The translations under genes and the position numbers were made by a program. From Bacteroidales bacterium (GTDB lineage: Bacteria > Bacteroidota > Bacteroidia > Bacteroidales > WCHB1-69): 64,000 nt of DNA. The notes below the pieces were generated by a model. It did no database searches and was not told the origin of the DNA. It saw nothing but the letters and a program-made list of their open reading frames with translations. The stretch covers positions 1 through 64,000 of the forward strand of contig JAFPVR010000101.1 in assembly GCA_017395245.1 (NCBI GenBank), read 5' to 3'. Shown here piece by piece: positions 8,508 through 16,847 of this stretch (within the stretch, counting starts at the first letter, position 1; the number at the start of each line of letters is the position of its first letter).

Positions 8508-8535
8508 GTAGGGGCGAATAATTATTCGCCTCTAC
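8508..8535. repeat. 28-bp palindrome (GTAG..CTAC family)
   Basis: Near-perfect 28-bp inverted repeat with the same GGGGCGAATAA arm as the copies flanking fic, followed by a short remnant of their downstream sequence. It lies between the propeller gene and the convergent RNase Z gene. Confidence 0.8.
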
Positions 8536-8550
8536 AATCTGGCATTTTTC

Positions 8551-8578
8551 GTTAACCGTTAACCTCTAACCTTTAACC
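8551..8578. repeat. Heptad repeat, core TAACC (locus 4)
   Basis: Four 7-nt units (GTTAACC, GTTAACC, TCTAACC, TTTAACC). The stop codon of the RNase Z gene on the other strand falls within the last unit. Confidence 0.75.
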
Positions 8579-9505
8579 ATTCTTCTTATCCACGATTCTC
8601 ACCGTCACCCCCTCGTCGGCCAACAAAACGTTGGGAAAATAGCGGGTGGCGCACTCCAAGAAGCAATCCTCCGTCTCGTATCGCGACGAGAAATGTCCCA
8701 ACAGCAGTTTGCCTGCATTGCATGCTTTTGCGAACTCGGCCGCCTGGCTCGCGGTGGAATGGTCGTACTTGTAGGCTAATTCCTCGTCCCCTTCGCAGTA
8801 GGTGGCGTCGTGATAGAGCAAGTCCACGCCCTGAAGCAGCTCGGCATACTGCATCACAGGCCGGGTATCGGAAACGTAGGCGTAGCTGCGCACCGGATCC
8901 GGCGGGGTGGTCAGCACCTCGTTGGGAATCACTCGGCCGTCGGCGGTGGTGAAGTCTCCCCCACCCCGAATCCGGTCGATTTCCGGGCGCGGGATGCCGT
9001 ATTTCTCAATACACTCGGGGATGATGTGCCGGCTGCCCTGTTTCTCGCGGAACAGGAACCCGTAGCACGGCACACGGTGTTCCAACGGGAAGGCCGTCAC
9101 ATCGAAATGCAGGTCCGAAAAGATGAGAGTCGGCTCCTGACAGTCGATCGGATGGATGCGGATGCTGAATTCGGCGTGGGTGACGAAAAAGTCGATCTGC
9201 GCCTTGAGGATTTCCACGAAATCGGCCGGTACGTGGATGTTGATGTCGGTGGTGCGTTTGTCGAGCGACAAGGATGAAAGCAGTCCGACCAGCCCGAAAC
9301 AGTGGTCGCCGTGGGCGTGGCTGATGAAGATGTTCTCCAGCTGTCCTGGATGGAATCCGTATCGCATGAGCTGCGTCTGCGTTCCCTCGCCGCAGTCTAT
9401 CATGTACAGCTTGCCTAACCGGCTGACAATCTGCGAGGAGGTGTGGTGCCGGAGGGTCGGCTTCGCGCTCCCGCAGCCGAGAATCGTGACGGTGAATTCT
9501 ACCAT
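8573..9505 (-). CDS. rnz: Ribonuclease Z
   Basis: 310 residues, the usual length of the short form of RNase Z. It is a metallo-beta-lactamase fold endonuclease that cuts the 3' trailer from tRNA precursors. The metal-binding motif HAHGDH is at residues 63-68, and further ligands appear in DATYCEGDEE and in LLGHFSSRY near the C-terminus. The N-terminal LGCGSAKPT matches the family pattern LGTGSAxPT. The start at 9505 is chosen because the promoter at 9530-9537 lies just upstream. Since the valine tRNA here lacks an encoded CCA, a tRNA 3' processing enzyme of this kind is needed. Confidence 0.93.
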   Translation of the reverse strand: MVEFTVTILGCGSAKPTLRHHTSSQIVSRLGKLYMIDCGEGTQTQLMRYGFHPGQLENIFISHAHGDHCFGLVGLLSSLSLDKRTTDINIHVPADFVEILKAQIDFFVTHAEFSIRIHPIDCQEPTLIFSDLHFDVTAFPLEHRVPCYGFLFREKQGSRHIIPECIEKYGIPRPEIDRIRGGGDFTTADGRVIPNEVLTTPPDPVRSYAYVSDTRPVMQYAELLQGVDLLYHDATYCEGDEELAYKYDHSTASQAAEFAKACNAGKLLLGHFSSRYETEDCFLECATRYFPNVLLADEGVTVRIVDKKNG

Positions 9506-9529
9506 GGTGACATATTTTTTTCTCTGGGA

Positions 9530-9537
9530 CAAAAATA
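9530..9537 (-). promoter_or_regulatory. -7 promoter element for rnz
   Basis: TATTTTTG on the minus strand, an exact TAnnTTTG match 25 nt before the start codon. Confidence 0.6.
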
Positions 9538-9707
9538 CAAAAGTTTCGAATCGGATATGATGTGATTTTAACAATAGCCGACAGAAATAATAGTGACTAA
9601 TGCCTGTTGCCTCAAAAAGTCAACAGCCTTCCTTTTTTTTGCCAAAAATACACAATTAATAATTAATCATGTCTGATTATCAATATTTTACATTTACTAA
9701 AAAATGT

Positions 9708-9715
9708 TAATTTTG
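9708..9715 (+). promoter_or_regulatory. -7 promoter element for the glycosyltransferase gene
   Basis: TAATTTTG followed by CCGCC, 28 nt before the start codon at 9743. Confidence 0.6.
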
Positions 9716-9742
9716 CCGCCGTGTTTTTGAAATAGCAATTAT

Positions 9743-10912
9743 ATGAAGATTCTATTTGTAGTAAACAACATTTTCTGTCAGGGTAATGGTCTTGACGCTT
9801 CCGCACGGCGAACAGTTCAGGCACTTCGCAATGCCGGACAAGACGTACGCGTCCTTTCGTGCGAAAATGTGAACGACCCCAATGGTCCACAACCAGAGTA
9901 TAGACAAAGGGAATTCATTTTCCCATTATTCCAGCCCATTATCAAAGCGCAAGGTTATTCTTTCGCTAAATGGAGAGGACCGTCCATTGAAGAAGCTGTT
10001 CGTTGGGCGGATGTCGTTCATATTGAAGAGCCGTTCTTTATCGAACATGCAGCCATGAATTGGGCAAAGAAACTTGGGAAACCTCTCACAGCGACCTATC
10101 ACTTGCATCCTGAAAACATTTTTTACTCGCTCGGAATGGGCAATTGGTCGTTTCCGAACAACACGCTCTTGCGATACTGGTCTCGCGTTTTCCTCGATAA
10201 TTGCCTATATGTGCAATGCCCTACCGAAAACGTCCGGGAACGATTAAATAGTTTTCACGTCAAAGCCAATTGTATAACGCTCTCCAATGGTTTGATACCC
10301 GATAAATGCATTCGTCCCGTAACACCACCAGAAGACTATTACGACGAAAATCGTCCATTAAAGGTGATCTACATCGGCCGTCTTTCCGGAGAGAAGGACC
10401 AGCCCACGCTGCTCGAAGCCATGCGCTATAGCAAATTCGCTCATCGAATTCAATTGCACTTCGCGGGTAGCGGCCCCAAAGAGAAGCAATACAAGCGTCT
10501 TTCGTCAAAGCTCATGAAAGAGGGTGTGCTCAAATACGAACCCATTTTCGGGTTCTATAACCGCGACCAGCTGCGCCAAATTGCCGCCAACGCCGATTTG
10601 GCCGTGCATTGCGCTATCATCGAAGTGGAAGGTCTGAGCATTATGGAGGCCATGCAGCAGGCGGTGATGCCCGTGATTGCCGTTGGACGTTGTTCTGGCA
10701 CATCGCAATTCGCCTTGGATGATCGCAGCAAATTCCCGGCAATGGATCCTAAAGCACTTGCAGAGCGCATCGACTACTGGCTTGATCATCCGAAAGAGCG
10801 TTGGGAGATGGGATTCAAATACGCCGAATCGATGGAACAATATGACATTGCCCAAAGCGTGAAAGGCCTCGTCGAGATGTTCGAAGCGGCGATACGGGAG
10901 CTGGAAAACTAA
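9743..10912 (+). CDS. Glycosyltransferase family 4 (GT-B)
   Basis: 389 residues with two Rossmann-like halves. The N-terminal half begins MKILFVVNNIF and includes a glycine-rich loop (GNGLDASARR). The C-terminal half has the nucleotide-sugar binding region VIYIGRLSGEKDQPTLLEA near residue 210 and the EX7E-type motif EVEGLSIMEAM near residue 295. It should transfer a sugar from a nucleotide donor to a glycan or lipid acceptor at the cytoplasmic face of the membrane. No partner genes adjoin, so the product is unknown. Confidence 0.85.
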   Translation: MKILFVVNNIFCQGNGLDASARRTVQALRNAGQDVRVLSCENVNDPNGPQPEYRQREFIFPLFQPIIKAQGYSFAKWRGPSIEEAVRWADVVHIEEPFFIEHAAMNWAKKLGKPLTATYHLHPENIFYSLGMGNWSFPNNTLLRYWSRVFLDNCLYVQCPTENVRERLNSFHVKANCITLSNGLIPDKCIRPVTPPEDYYDENRPLKVIYIGRLSGEKDQPTLLEAMRYSKFAHRIQLHFAGSGPKEKQYKRLSSKLMKEGVLKYEPIFGFYNRDQLRQIAANADLAVHCAIIEVEGLSIMEAMQQAVMPVIAVGRCSGTSQFALDDRSKFPAMDPKALAERIDYWLDHPKERWEMGFKYAESMEQYDIAQSVKGLVEMFEAAIRELEN

Positions 10913-10919
10913 AAAATTG

Positions 10920-10927
10920 TACTTTTG
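10920..10927 (+). promoter_or_regulatory. -7 promoter element for rsgA
   Basis: TACTTTTG followed by CAGCC, an exact TAnnTTTG match. The start codon at 10985 is 57 nt on, with a heptad-like repeat in the leader. Confidence 0.6.
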
Positions 10928-10930
10928 CAG

Positions 10931-10969
10931 CCTGGTTAGCCTGTTAGGCAATAGCCAATAACCAACAGC
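10931..10969. repeat. Heptad-like repeat in the rsgA leader (locus 5)
   Basis: Degenerate words related to GGTTAGCC, CAATAGC and CAATAACC with an approximate 7-nt spacing. It is a weaker example of the heptad class. The left part (GGTTA..) and right part (..TAACC) are partly complementary and could pair in the leader RNA. Confidence 0.45.
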
Positions 10970-10984
10970 AAAAGTATAATAGAC

Positions 10985-11920
10985 ATGCAAGGTTTAGTAA
11001 CGAAATCCACAGGAAGCTGGTACTCGGTGCTCGACGAGGCTACGGGCGCACGCACGGAGTGCCGGCTGCGCGGACAGTTCCGCATCCACGGCATCAAGAA
11101 CACCAACCCTGTGGTGGTGGGCGACCGCGTGACCTGGGAGCCCGAAAAGGACGGCACCGGCAGCATCACCGCCATTGAGCCACGAAGGAACTATATCGAG
11201 CGGAAATCCACCAACCTCTCGAAAATCCGCCACCTCATTGCCGCCAACATCGACCTGGCGTTCTTGGTTGTCACCCTGCGCGAACCGCGAACCTCCTTGG
11301 GCTTCATCGACCGCTTCTTAGTGGCGGCCGAGGGTTTCCGCATCCCCGTATGCCTGGTTTTCAACAAGATGGATCTCTACAACGAGGCCGAAATGGACGT
11401 GGTGGAGGAGCTGTCGGAACTTTACCGGAACATCGGCTACGGGATACTGCATACGTCTGTGGTGAACGGTACGGGCATTGACGAACTGCGAAAGATGATC
11501 GACGGGAAGGTTTGTCTCTTCAGCGGGCATTCGGGTACGGGCAAGTCCGCGATTATCAGTGCGATAGACCCGACGCTGAACCTGCGTACAGGTGACATCT
11601 CGAAAGTCCACAACAAGGGCAAGCATACCACCACCTTCGCGGAAATGTTCCCGTTAGCGGGCGGTTACATGATCGACACGCCCGGCATCAAGGAGTTCGG
11701 ACTTATCCAGTATACAAAGGAGGAAGTCCGTGACTACTTCCCCGAGCTGCGGGCCTTCAACAACCGCTGCAAATTCGACGACTGTAGTCACACGCATGAG
11801 CCAGGATGCCTTGTGCAGGAGGCCGTGGAAAACGGTGAAATCGCCCTGTCGCGGTACCTGAACTACCTCGCCATCCTGGAGGCCGACGACATGAAGTTGG
11901 CGGACTGGGAGCTGCGGTAG
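10985..11920 (+). CDS. rsgA: Ribosome small-subunit GTPase RsgA
   Basis: 311 residues, the normal size for RsgA (YjeQ), a circularly permuted GTPase that helps the late maturation of the 30S subunit. The order is an N-terminal OB-fold (1-75), then GTPase motifs in permuted order: NKMD at 127-130, the P-loop GHSGTGKS at 181-188, and DTPGIKEFG further on. A C-terminal zinc-knuckle follows, with CKFDDCSHTHEPGC. All key residues are present. It has its own promoter and is followed after about 50 nt by an unrelated secreted protein gene. Confidence 0.95.
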   Translation: MQGLVTKSTGSWYSVLDEATGARTECRLRGQFRIHGIKNTNPVVVGDRVTWEPEKDGTGSITAIEPRRNYIERKSTNLSKIRHLIAANIDLAFLVVTLREPRTSLGFIDRFLVAAEGFRIPVCLVFNKMDLYNEAEMDVVEELSELYRNIGYGILHTSVVNGTGIDELRKMIDGKVCLFSGHSGTGKSAIISAIDPTLNLRTGDISKVHNKGKHTTTFAEMFPLAGGYMIDTPGIKEFGLIQYTKEEVRDYFPELRAFNNRCKFDDCSHTHEPGCLVQEAVENGEIALSRYLNYLAILEADDMKLADWELR

Positions 11921-11972
11921 TTTACGACAACTGGGACAACAGGGACAACCTTTTAAGGACAATTATAATGCT

Positions 11973-14066
11973 ATGTCAGGGAAAACACATCTTGTTGCTT
12001 TGTTGCTGATAGTCTGCACGCTTTCGGCTTTCGCGCAGACGGAAAAGGACTTCGGAGAACGTGTCTCCCCGTGGTTTTGGGGTGTGACGGTGTCGCCTGA
12101 CGGTGGACTGTGGTGTGCGCTCGAAGACGAAGGGCGTTTGTACCACGCCGAAAACATCCACGCCTTCTGGCACAGCGTGAAAAACATCGGCAAGGGGAAT
12201 CCGGACAGCGAGCGTTACGACGGCGGCGGGAAGATGACACGCATCGTCTGTCCCGATAGCAACACCGTATTGATCTTCGGGGAAATTCATAACCCTTTCA
12301 AGCACAGACAGATCCGTAACGTTTATTGGTATTCCGACGACAAAGGCGAAACTTGGGAACCGAGGATTTTTGCCGACAATAAGAACATCATCACCAGCGC
12401 CTTCTGCACTCCGTCGGGCGAGGTTTGGATTGCAGGCGACACCCTCTACTACTCTGCTGACAAAGGACTTAATTTTTTGAAAATCAATCATTTCCACCAA
12501 AATCTGGCATCCATTTCCATGAACCCGGACTTGCGCACGGGCATTGCGGGTTGTTATGACAACGTCCTTTTCTACACCGAAGACAATTGGGCTACCTACC
12601 GCACCCTCCCCACTCCCGACAGCCAGCATCTGATTAAGATGAACACCCCGCTATCCAGGCCAGATTCGTGGTATAAACAATGCGTGGTCACTGGGATTTT
12701 CAAGGACTGGCTGATGGTCCACCAAGCTAACGAATGGTTTTACACATCACGCCAGAAAATCAAATGGGAACGCTTCCCCGCCGGTCTTACCGTGCAGACG
12801 AAAGATATGGAAAACGACTTCCTGTTGGTCACAACGGAAGCCGGTGATATCTTAAAGACCGCTGATTTACAACACTTTGACACAGTTTTTCATACCATTG
12901 GCGTGGTTCCGAAAGGACTTCGTCTCTGCAATGGGCAGCTCTATGGCTATATTACTACCAAAACGGACACTTACTTTTGCCTCTTCGCCGGAGACAGCTG
13001 CATCCGCATGGGCTTTTTCAGCGACGACCACCCGATTGCCGCCCCTCGGAATCGAGCCACCACGGAGGATGGTTGGTACTTACGTTTTATAAAGGAGAAT
13101 GAGGACGGGGTTTACTACGAGGAAGACGATTCTATGGAAGCCTATCCCTGGGGCTGGGAACGGAGGGACATCCTGCATTTCGATACGGCCCGGCAACAGT
13201 GGTACCGGGTGACGACCACGCCCTTCTACATAAAGTACATGTATCCCTATAGCGACCAACAACATACTGGCAAACAGCAAGTTATTGTCAGCGACAGGAA
13301 AAAACTGTATGTGGTGAGCGAGGATGAGCCGCAGTTAAAAACCTTCCATATCGAGGGGCCGTTAGACAACTTCCTCCAATATCCCGTCATCCAGGTCGTC
13401 ATCTCCCCCTACACCCAAGGCTGTTTTCATCATTTGGGAGACATTATCAACTATAACCGCAAAGGCGAACTTTTTGTGGCGCAGAATCTCCGTTTGCGTG
13501 ATTCCATCATGCCGGTAAATCTTGCTTTCCGGGCAGAGACGCTGGATTCGATGTTGCGCGACCTTAACTTGCACTACGACACCGCCATCACGCAAGGGAT
13601 GTTTTCATTCACGCAGGCGGATTACGAACAAGTGAAGAGCTATTACGAACAATACGATGACTATCTGTTCAGACATACCTCAAAGCAGGATATCCTGAAT
13701 CTGAAAGATTCTGTGGCCGCCCTCAGCGACTCGCTTCTCCACTATATCCTGACCACCGGTTTCCAAGACGGCTGCACCTCAATAAACTACTTTGAGGCCA
13801 AGTTGGTGAATAGCAATGGCGACAAGCTGTTTGTTCGCGGGAATGACGGTTCGTGCAGTCGTGGGGGCGAGCATCCCTACATGCTGCCGGTAGAGTTGCG
13901 TGTTGGTGACTATATACTGCCCTGTACGCACATTCCCTTCCTGCGATTCCTCGGCGACGCCATGCCGTCCAAGATGCTGACCAAGCACAACTTTTCCGAA
14001 GAGGACGTGCTGCTGAAATGCCTGAAGTTCCTCACGTTCCCACGAGATAGCTGGCCGGAATGGTAA
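11973..14066 (+). CDS. Large secreted protein with BNR/Ycf48-like propeller repeats
   Basis: 697 residues with a signal peptide (about 1-21, cleaved after SAFAQ). The first 350 residues contain motifs of beta-propeller sensors of the BNR/Ycf48 type, for example WYSDDKGETWEP and YYSADKGLNF, with sequence intervals fitting blades of 40-50 residues. The last 250 residues have no family I can name, though they include a tyrosine-rich helical stretch. There is no T9SS sorting domain and no lipobox, so it is probably periplasmic. Binding partner unknown; it may share a transcript with rsgA. Confidence 0.7.
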   Translation: MSGKTHLVALLLIVCTLSAFAQTEKDFGERVSPWFWGVTVSPDGGLWCALEDEGRLYHAENIHAFWHSVKNIGKGNPDSERYDGGGKMTRIVCPDSNTVLIFGEIHNPFKHRQIRNVYWYSDDKGETWEPRIFADNKNIITSAFCTPSGEVWIAGDTLYYSADKGLNFLKINHFHQNLASISMNPDLRTGIAGCYDNVLFYTEDNWATYRTLPTPDSQHLIKMNTPLSRPDSWYKQCVVTGIFKDWLMVHQANEWFYTSRQKIKWERFPAGLTVQTKDMENDFLLVTTEAGDILKTADLQHFDTVFHTIGVVPKGLRLCNGQLYGYITTKTDTYFCLFAGDSCIRMGFFSDDHPIAAPRNRATTEDGWYLRFIKENEDGVYYEEDDSMEAYPWGWERRDILHFDTARQQWYRVTTTPFYIKYMYPYSDQQHTGKQQVIVSDRKKLYVVSEDEPQLKTFHIEGPLDNFLQYPVIQVVISPYTQGCFHHLGDIINYNRKGELFVAQNLRLRDSIMPVNLAFRAETLDSMLRDLNLHYDTAITQGMFSFTQADYEQVKSYYEQYDDYLFRHTSKQDILNLKDSVAALSDSLLHYILTTGFQDGCTSINYFEAKLVNSNGDKLFVRGNDGSCSRGGEHPYMLPVELRVGDYILPCTHIPFLRFLGDAMPSKMLTKHNFSEEDVLLKCLKFLTFPRDSWPEW

Positions 14067-14144
14067 ACCGAAGACTTTCGAAAACCCCAAACAAATTGCA
14101 TTACGCCAACTTAAGCCGACAATTTCGGGTTTACGTCGTTCGGC

Positions 14145-14178
14145 CCAATAACCAATAACCACTAACCACTAACCATTA
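14145..14178. repeat. Heptad repeat, core AATAACC/ACTAACC (locus 6)
   Basis: Five 7-nt units between two convergent genes. The last units run into the stop codon of the XRE regulator gene (14169). Confidence 0.75.
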
Positions 14179-14810
14179 AACACCTCGAACGAGTGGTCAT
14201 CGTAGAAGAAGACGATTTTCTGCAGTTTCTTCTCTTGCGCAGGTGCGGGTAGGTGACGCTCACGACGTGCGGGAGCGGGTTTGGGTTCAGACGCGGGCTT
14301 ACGTGGACGAGATTGGGGCGTAGGCGTGCGCACAGGCGCAACGGAAGCCTCAACCGGTTCGGGAATGGTCGCAGATACTGGAGCGGAATCTATATCTTGC
14401 TCATCCTCAGCTGATTCGAGATATTCTGTCGACTCTTCAGTGCCAACATCTTCTTCGTCATCCTGTTCAGAATCGTCCGAATTGACAAATTCGGCGAACA
14501 GGTCGTGTTGATCCCCGAATTTTGAATTCTCGGCGCGATGTTGTTCGCCCGTGCTCTCAAGAGTGCCCGTTGCAACAGTGTGTTGTTCAACAGGCTCGTC
14601 CGAACGAAGCATGTCGCCCATGCCCATGATCAGCCACTCCGTGGAGATTTCGGGAAATTTGGCGAGAATTTTCCGGGCCACATCCAAACTCGGCTGGTTA
14701 CGACCGGTTAACAAATGAGTCAGTCCGGAACGGCTGATACCGATAGTATCCGCGAAAGCAGATGCAGACAATTGTGAATACTCAATCGTTTGTTTAATTC
14801 TATCAATCAT
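14169..14810 (-). CDS. XRE-family helix-turn-helix regulator
   Basis: 213 residues. Residues 1-66 form an XRE/Cro-type helix-turn-helix domain (SASAFADTIGISRSGLTHLLTGRNQPSLD), followed by the helix that often ends TEWLIMGMGDML in Bacteroidetes members. A long acidic and proline-rich linker (about 75-190) follows, and the C-terminus ends in a short conserved-looking segment, KLQKIVFFYDDHSFEVFNG. It probably binds operator DNA as a dimer. The AT-rich island upstream of it contains several TTGTTTACA-like words that could be binding sites. Target genes are unknown. Confidence 0.85.
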   Translation of the reverse strand: MIDRIKQTIEYSQLSASAFADTIGISRSGLTHLLTGRNQPSLDVARKILAKFPEISTEWLIMGMGDMLRSDEPVEQHTVATGTLESTGEQHRAENSKFGDQHDLFAEFVNSDDSEQDDEEDVGTEESTEYLESAEDEQDIDSAPVSATIPEPVEASVAPVRTPTPQSRPRKPASEPKPAPARRERHLPAPAQEKKLQKIVFFYDDHSFEVFNG

Positions 14811-14861
14811 TATTTCTTCAATTTATTTCCAATTATAACACATGCAAAGACAGAAACGGTA

Positions 14862-14869
14862 CAAAAGTA
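14862..14869 (-). promoter_or_regulatory. -7 promoter element for the XRE regulator
   Basis: TACTTTTG on the minus strand, 52 nt before the regulator start codon. Confidence 0.5.
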
Positions 14870-15542
14870 AACACGAGTACAACAATAGGTATGACAACAG
14901 TTTTAAATCTAAATACTGATTATAATACGGTTGTAAATACGATTTGTTACAAAAATAATCACCCGAAGAGAATAAAAACAAACCAGAATCATATGCTTCA
15001 AAATTGTTGATAACTACTTTTACTATAGGATTATATAATTCATATATTTATTTGATAAACAATTATTTATTATAAAGAATATAGTCTAAAACATAAATGT
15101 GAATAAGAATGTATGTATAATTGATTTAATACATTAAATATCTTGTATAAAGTTTGTGGAAATAAGATATTTATATAAAATTTATAGCTATCATACATGA
15201 CGGTTCTTTATCAAAGGCTATATCAATGATTTTTCTGTAGGCGTAGAGCAGAAAAAGTTGCCATAATTCGATGTGTATTGTTGTTTACATCTCTAAATTG
15301 TTTTATAGATATTACAATTGAATTTATAATTTGTACCGCATATGCTACGACTGCGAATACATTTATAAACCGCTGTTGTGGTTGTTTACATTTGTATCTC
15401 GTGCCGGTTTTTGTGGTTTGTTACATTTAGAATGCACCGGTTTGCACTTTCTTCGCAACAAATCGGATTGACAAATATTGAATAATTCGTACCCCAATGA
15501 AATTCATCATGTAATTTTCAATTCTCGACGCGATAAAAAATT
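14870..15542. other. AT-rich intergenic island without a gene
   Basis: About 670 nt with no convincing reading frame and a base composition visibly far richer in A and T than its surroundings. Words close to GTTGTTTACA or GATTTGTTACA occur at about 14940, 15280, 15378 and 15410. One exact TTATTCACA (DnaA-box type) occurs at about 15096 on the minus strand. It could be a regulatory region of the XRE gene, a relic of acquired DNA, or an origin-like region. Nothing seen decides among these. Confidence 0.5.
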
Positions 15543-15550
15543 TATCTTTG
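15543..15550 (+). promoter_or_regulatory. -7 promoter element for the DMT-type gene
   Basis: TATCTTTG followed by CCGCC fits TAnnTTTG. A heptad repeat lies between it and the start codon at 15623. Confidence 0.6.
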
Positions 15551-15582
15551 CCGCCGCTTTCGGGAGTCCGCTCCCCTACCCT

Positions 15583-15621
15583 GTCAATAGTCAAAGGTCA
15601 ACGGTCAAAAGTCAAAGTCAG
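15583..15621 (+). repeat. Heptad repeat, word GTCAAAG (locus 7)
   Basis: Five 7-nt units (GTCAATA, GTCAAAG, GTCAACG, GTCAAAA, GTCAAAG), ending one nucleotide before the start codon of the next gene, so it would occupy the translation initiation region of the mRNA. Confidence 0.8.
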
Positions 15622-15622
15622 T

Positions 15623-15991
15623 ATGAAAGGAGTCTATACATTTCTATTGTTAATCTGTTCGAACGTGTTTATGACGTTCGCGTGGTACAGTCACCTGAAG
15701 CTGCAGAGCACGGCGTGGTTCAGCAAGCTGTCGCTGCCCTTGGTGATTCTCTTCAGCTGGGGCATCGCACTCATCGAGTACTGTTTCATGGTGCCTGCCA
15801 ACCGCATCGGCTTCATCGAAAACGGCGGTCCTTTCAACCTCTGGCAGCTCAAGGTCATCCAGGAATTCCTCTCCCTGACCATCTTCACCATCTTCATGCT
15901 CGTCTTCTTCAAGGACCAGCCTTTCACCTACAACCACCTGATCGGCTTCGCTTTCTTGATTCTGGCGGTGTACTTTATCTTTAAGAAGTAG
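15623..15991 (+). CDS. DMT-superfamily membrane protein (DUF486 type)
   Basis: 122 residues with four hydrophobic segments (about 5-25, 35-55, 80-100, 103-120). The short length and motifs FMTFAWYSHLK, SWGIALIEYCFMVPANRIGF and FLILAVYFIF match the DUF486 group of small drug/metabolite-transporter-like proteins. The substrate is not known. The start at 15623 is chosen because a longer frame would run through the heptad repeat and promoter. Confidence 0.85.
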   Translation: MKGVYTFLLLICSNVFMTFAWYSHLKLQSTAWFSKLSLPLVILFSWGIALIEYCFMVPANRIGFIENGGPFNLWQLKVIQEFLSLTIFTIFMLVFFKDQPFTYNHLIGFAFLILAVYFIFKK

Positions 15992-15993
15992 GC

Positions 15994-16029
15994 TTGAATC
16001 CTGAATCTTGAATCCTGAATCCTGAAACG
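15994..16029. repeat. Heptad repeat, word TGAATCC (locus 8)
   Basis: Five 7-nt units (TGAATCC or TGAATCT, last one TGAAACG) just after the stop codon of the DMT-type gene. Confidence 0.8.
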
Positions 16030-16080
16030 TATCCACACTGCGATTCTTATACATTAAAGCCGTCAATACTGGCACTCTCT

Positions 16081-16100
16081 GTGCGGCAAGGATGCCGCAC
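16081..16100. repeat. 20-bp GC-rich palindrome
   Basis: GTGCGGC-6 nt-GCCGCAC, a perfect 7-bp inverted repeat in an otherwise empty spacer. It resembles the inner hairpin at 32567-32586 (GGTCGGCA..TGCCGACC). Confidence 0.5.
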
Positions 16101-16229
16101 CTCCTAAAACTAACATTATCATAGTCAGTTATTTATAGACAAGTGAAAATTATTTCTCAACGGATACAATAATCCGCGCCCATTGTCGTTATCCATCATG
16201 TATTTCAAAGTTTCATAAACCAATTGCCG

Positions 16230-16379
16230 ATGGATAAAGATTTTACCCCTGTAACCAAAAAAACGGTCAAAAAGGAGAAACCTTCGAGGAAAATCATCGA
16301 GAACCTCCTGAATTATTCCAAATCCCTGAGTGTCATTGTGGGGATTTCATCGCAACCGTTACTTTTCATCAACAACTAA
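16230..16379 (+). CDS. Small 49-residue conserved-type protein
   Basis: Reads MDKDFTPVTKK, then about 20 residues rich in lysine, the segment ENLLNYSKSLSVI, and ends LLFINN. The pattern 'lysine-rich N-terminus, helix ..ILNYSKSL.., strand, Asn-rich end' is one I associate with very small Bacteroidetes proteins of unknown function often found beside housekeeping genes. It lies 18 nt upstream of folK in the same direction and is probably co-transcribed. Evidence is pattern and context only; function unknown. Confidence 0.5.
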   Translation: MDKDFTPVTKKTVKKEKPSRKIIENLLNYSKSLSVIVGISSQPLLFINN

Positions 16380-16397
16380 GCGCAGCCGGAGTTCGTC

Positions 16398-16847
16398 ATG
16401 CCGCATAGTGCCGTCATCGGTCTGGGCAGCAACTTGGGCGTCCGCGCCTTCTACCTTCAGTTGGCCAACCGGCTCATTGAATGGGAGGTGGGACGTGTTG
16501 TGCAACGTTCGTCCGTCATCGAGACCCCGTCGTGGGGTTTCATCTCGGCCCCCTTCCTCAACCAGATCATCGTGGTGGAGACGGAGTTAGGGCCTTTGGC
16601 GTTGTTGGACGCGCTGCAGGACATCGAGCGGCGGTTGGGGCGCACCGAGAAGAGCTCGGTGGCGGAGGACGGCTCGCCCGTCTACCACGCCCGCACCATC
16701 GACCTCGACATCCTCGACTACGAGGGGCTGCACTATCATGACGACCGACTCACGCTCCCCCACCCCCGCATCGCCGAACGCGAGTTTGTGCAGGTGTCGC
16801 TGCGGGAGTTGGGATTAACCATTGATCACTATGAAAGTACCCTATAA
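16398..16847 (+). CDS. folK: 6-hydroxymethyl-dihydropterin pyrophosphokinase
   Basis: 149 residues; HPPK transfers pyrophosphate from ATP to 6-hydroxymethyl-7,8-dihydropterin in folate synthesis. The family marks are present: GLGSNLG at residues 8-14, the central IERRLGRTEK, and the signature RTIDLDILDYEG with the two metal-binding aspartates, followed by LPHPRIAEREFV. It is slightly shorter than the E. coli enzyme. Its 3' end overlaps the next gene by 17 nt, so the two are translationally coupled. Confidence 0.95.
   Translation: MPHSAVIGLGSNLGVRAFYLQLANRLIEWEVGRVVQRSSVIETPSWGFISAPFLNQIIVVETELGPLALLDALQDIERRLGRTEKSSVAEDGSPVYHARTIDLDILDYEGLHYHDDRLTLPHPRIAEREFVQVSLRELGLTIDHYESTL

Noticed and set aside
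14870-15542. Chromosomal replication origin
   Set aside because: Only one exact DnaA-box-like TTATTCACA was seen and no dnaA or other typical neighbour; AT richness alone is not enough.
16081-16100. Terminator after the DMT-type gene
   Set aside because: The hairpin is perfect but no T-run follows; CTCC comes instead.
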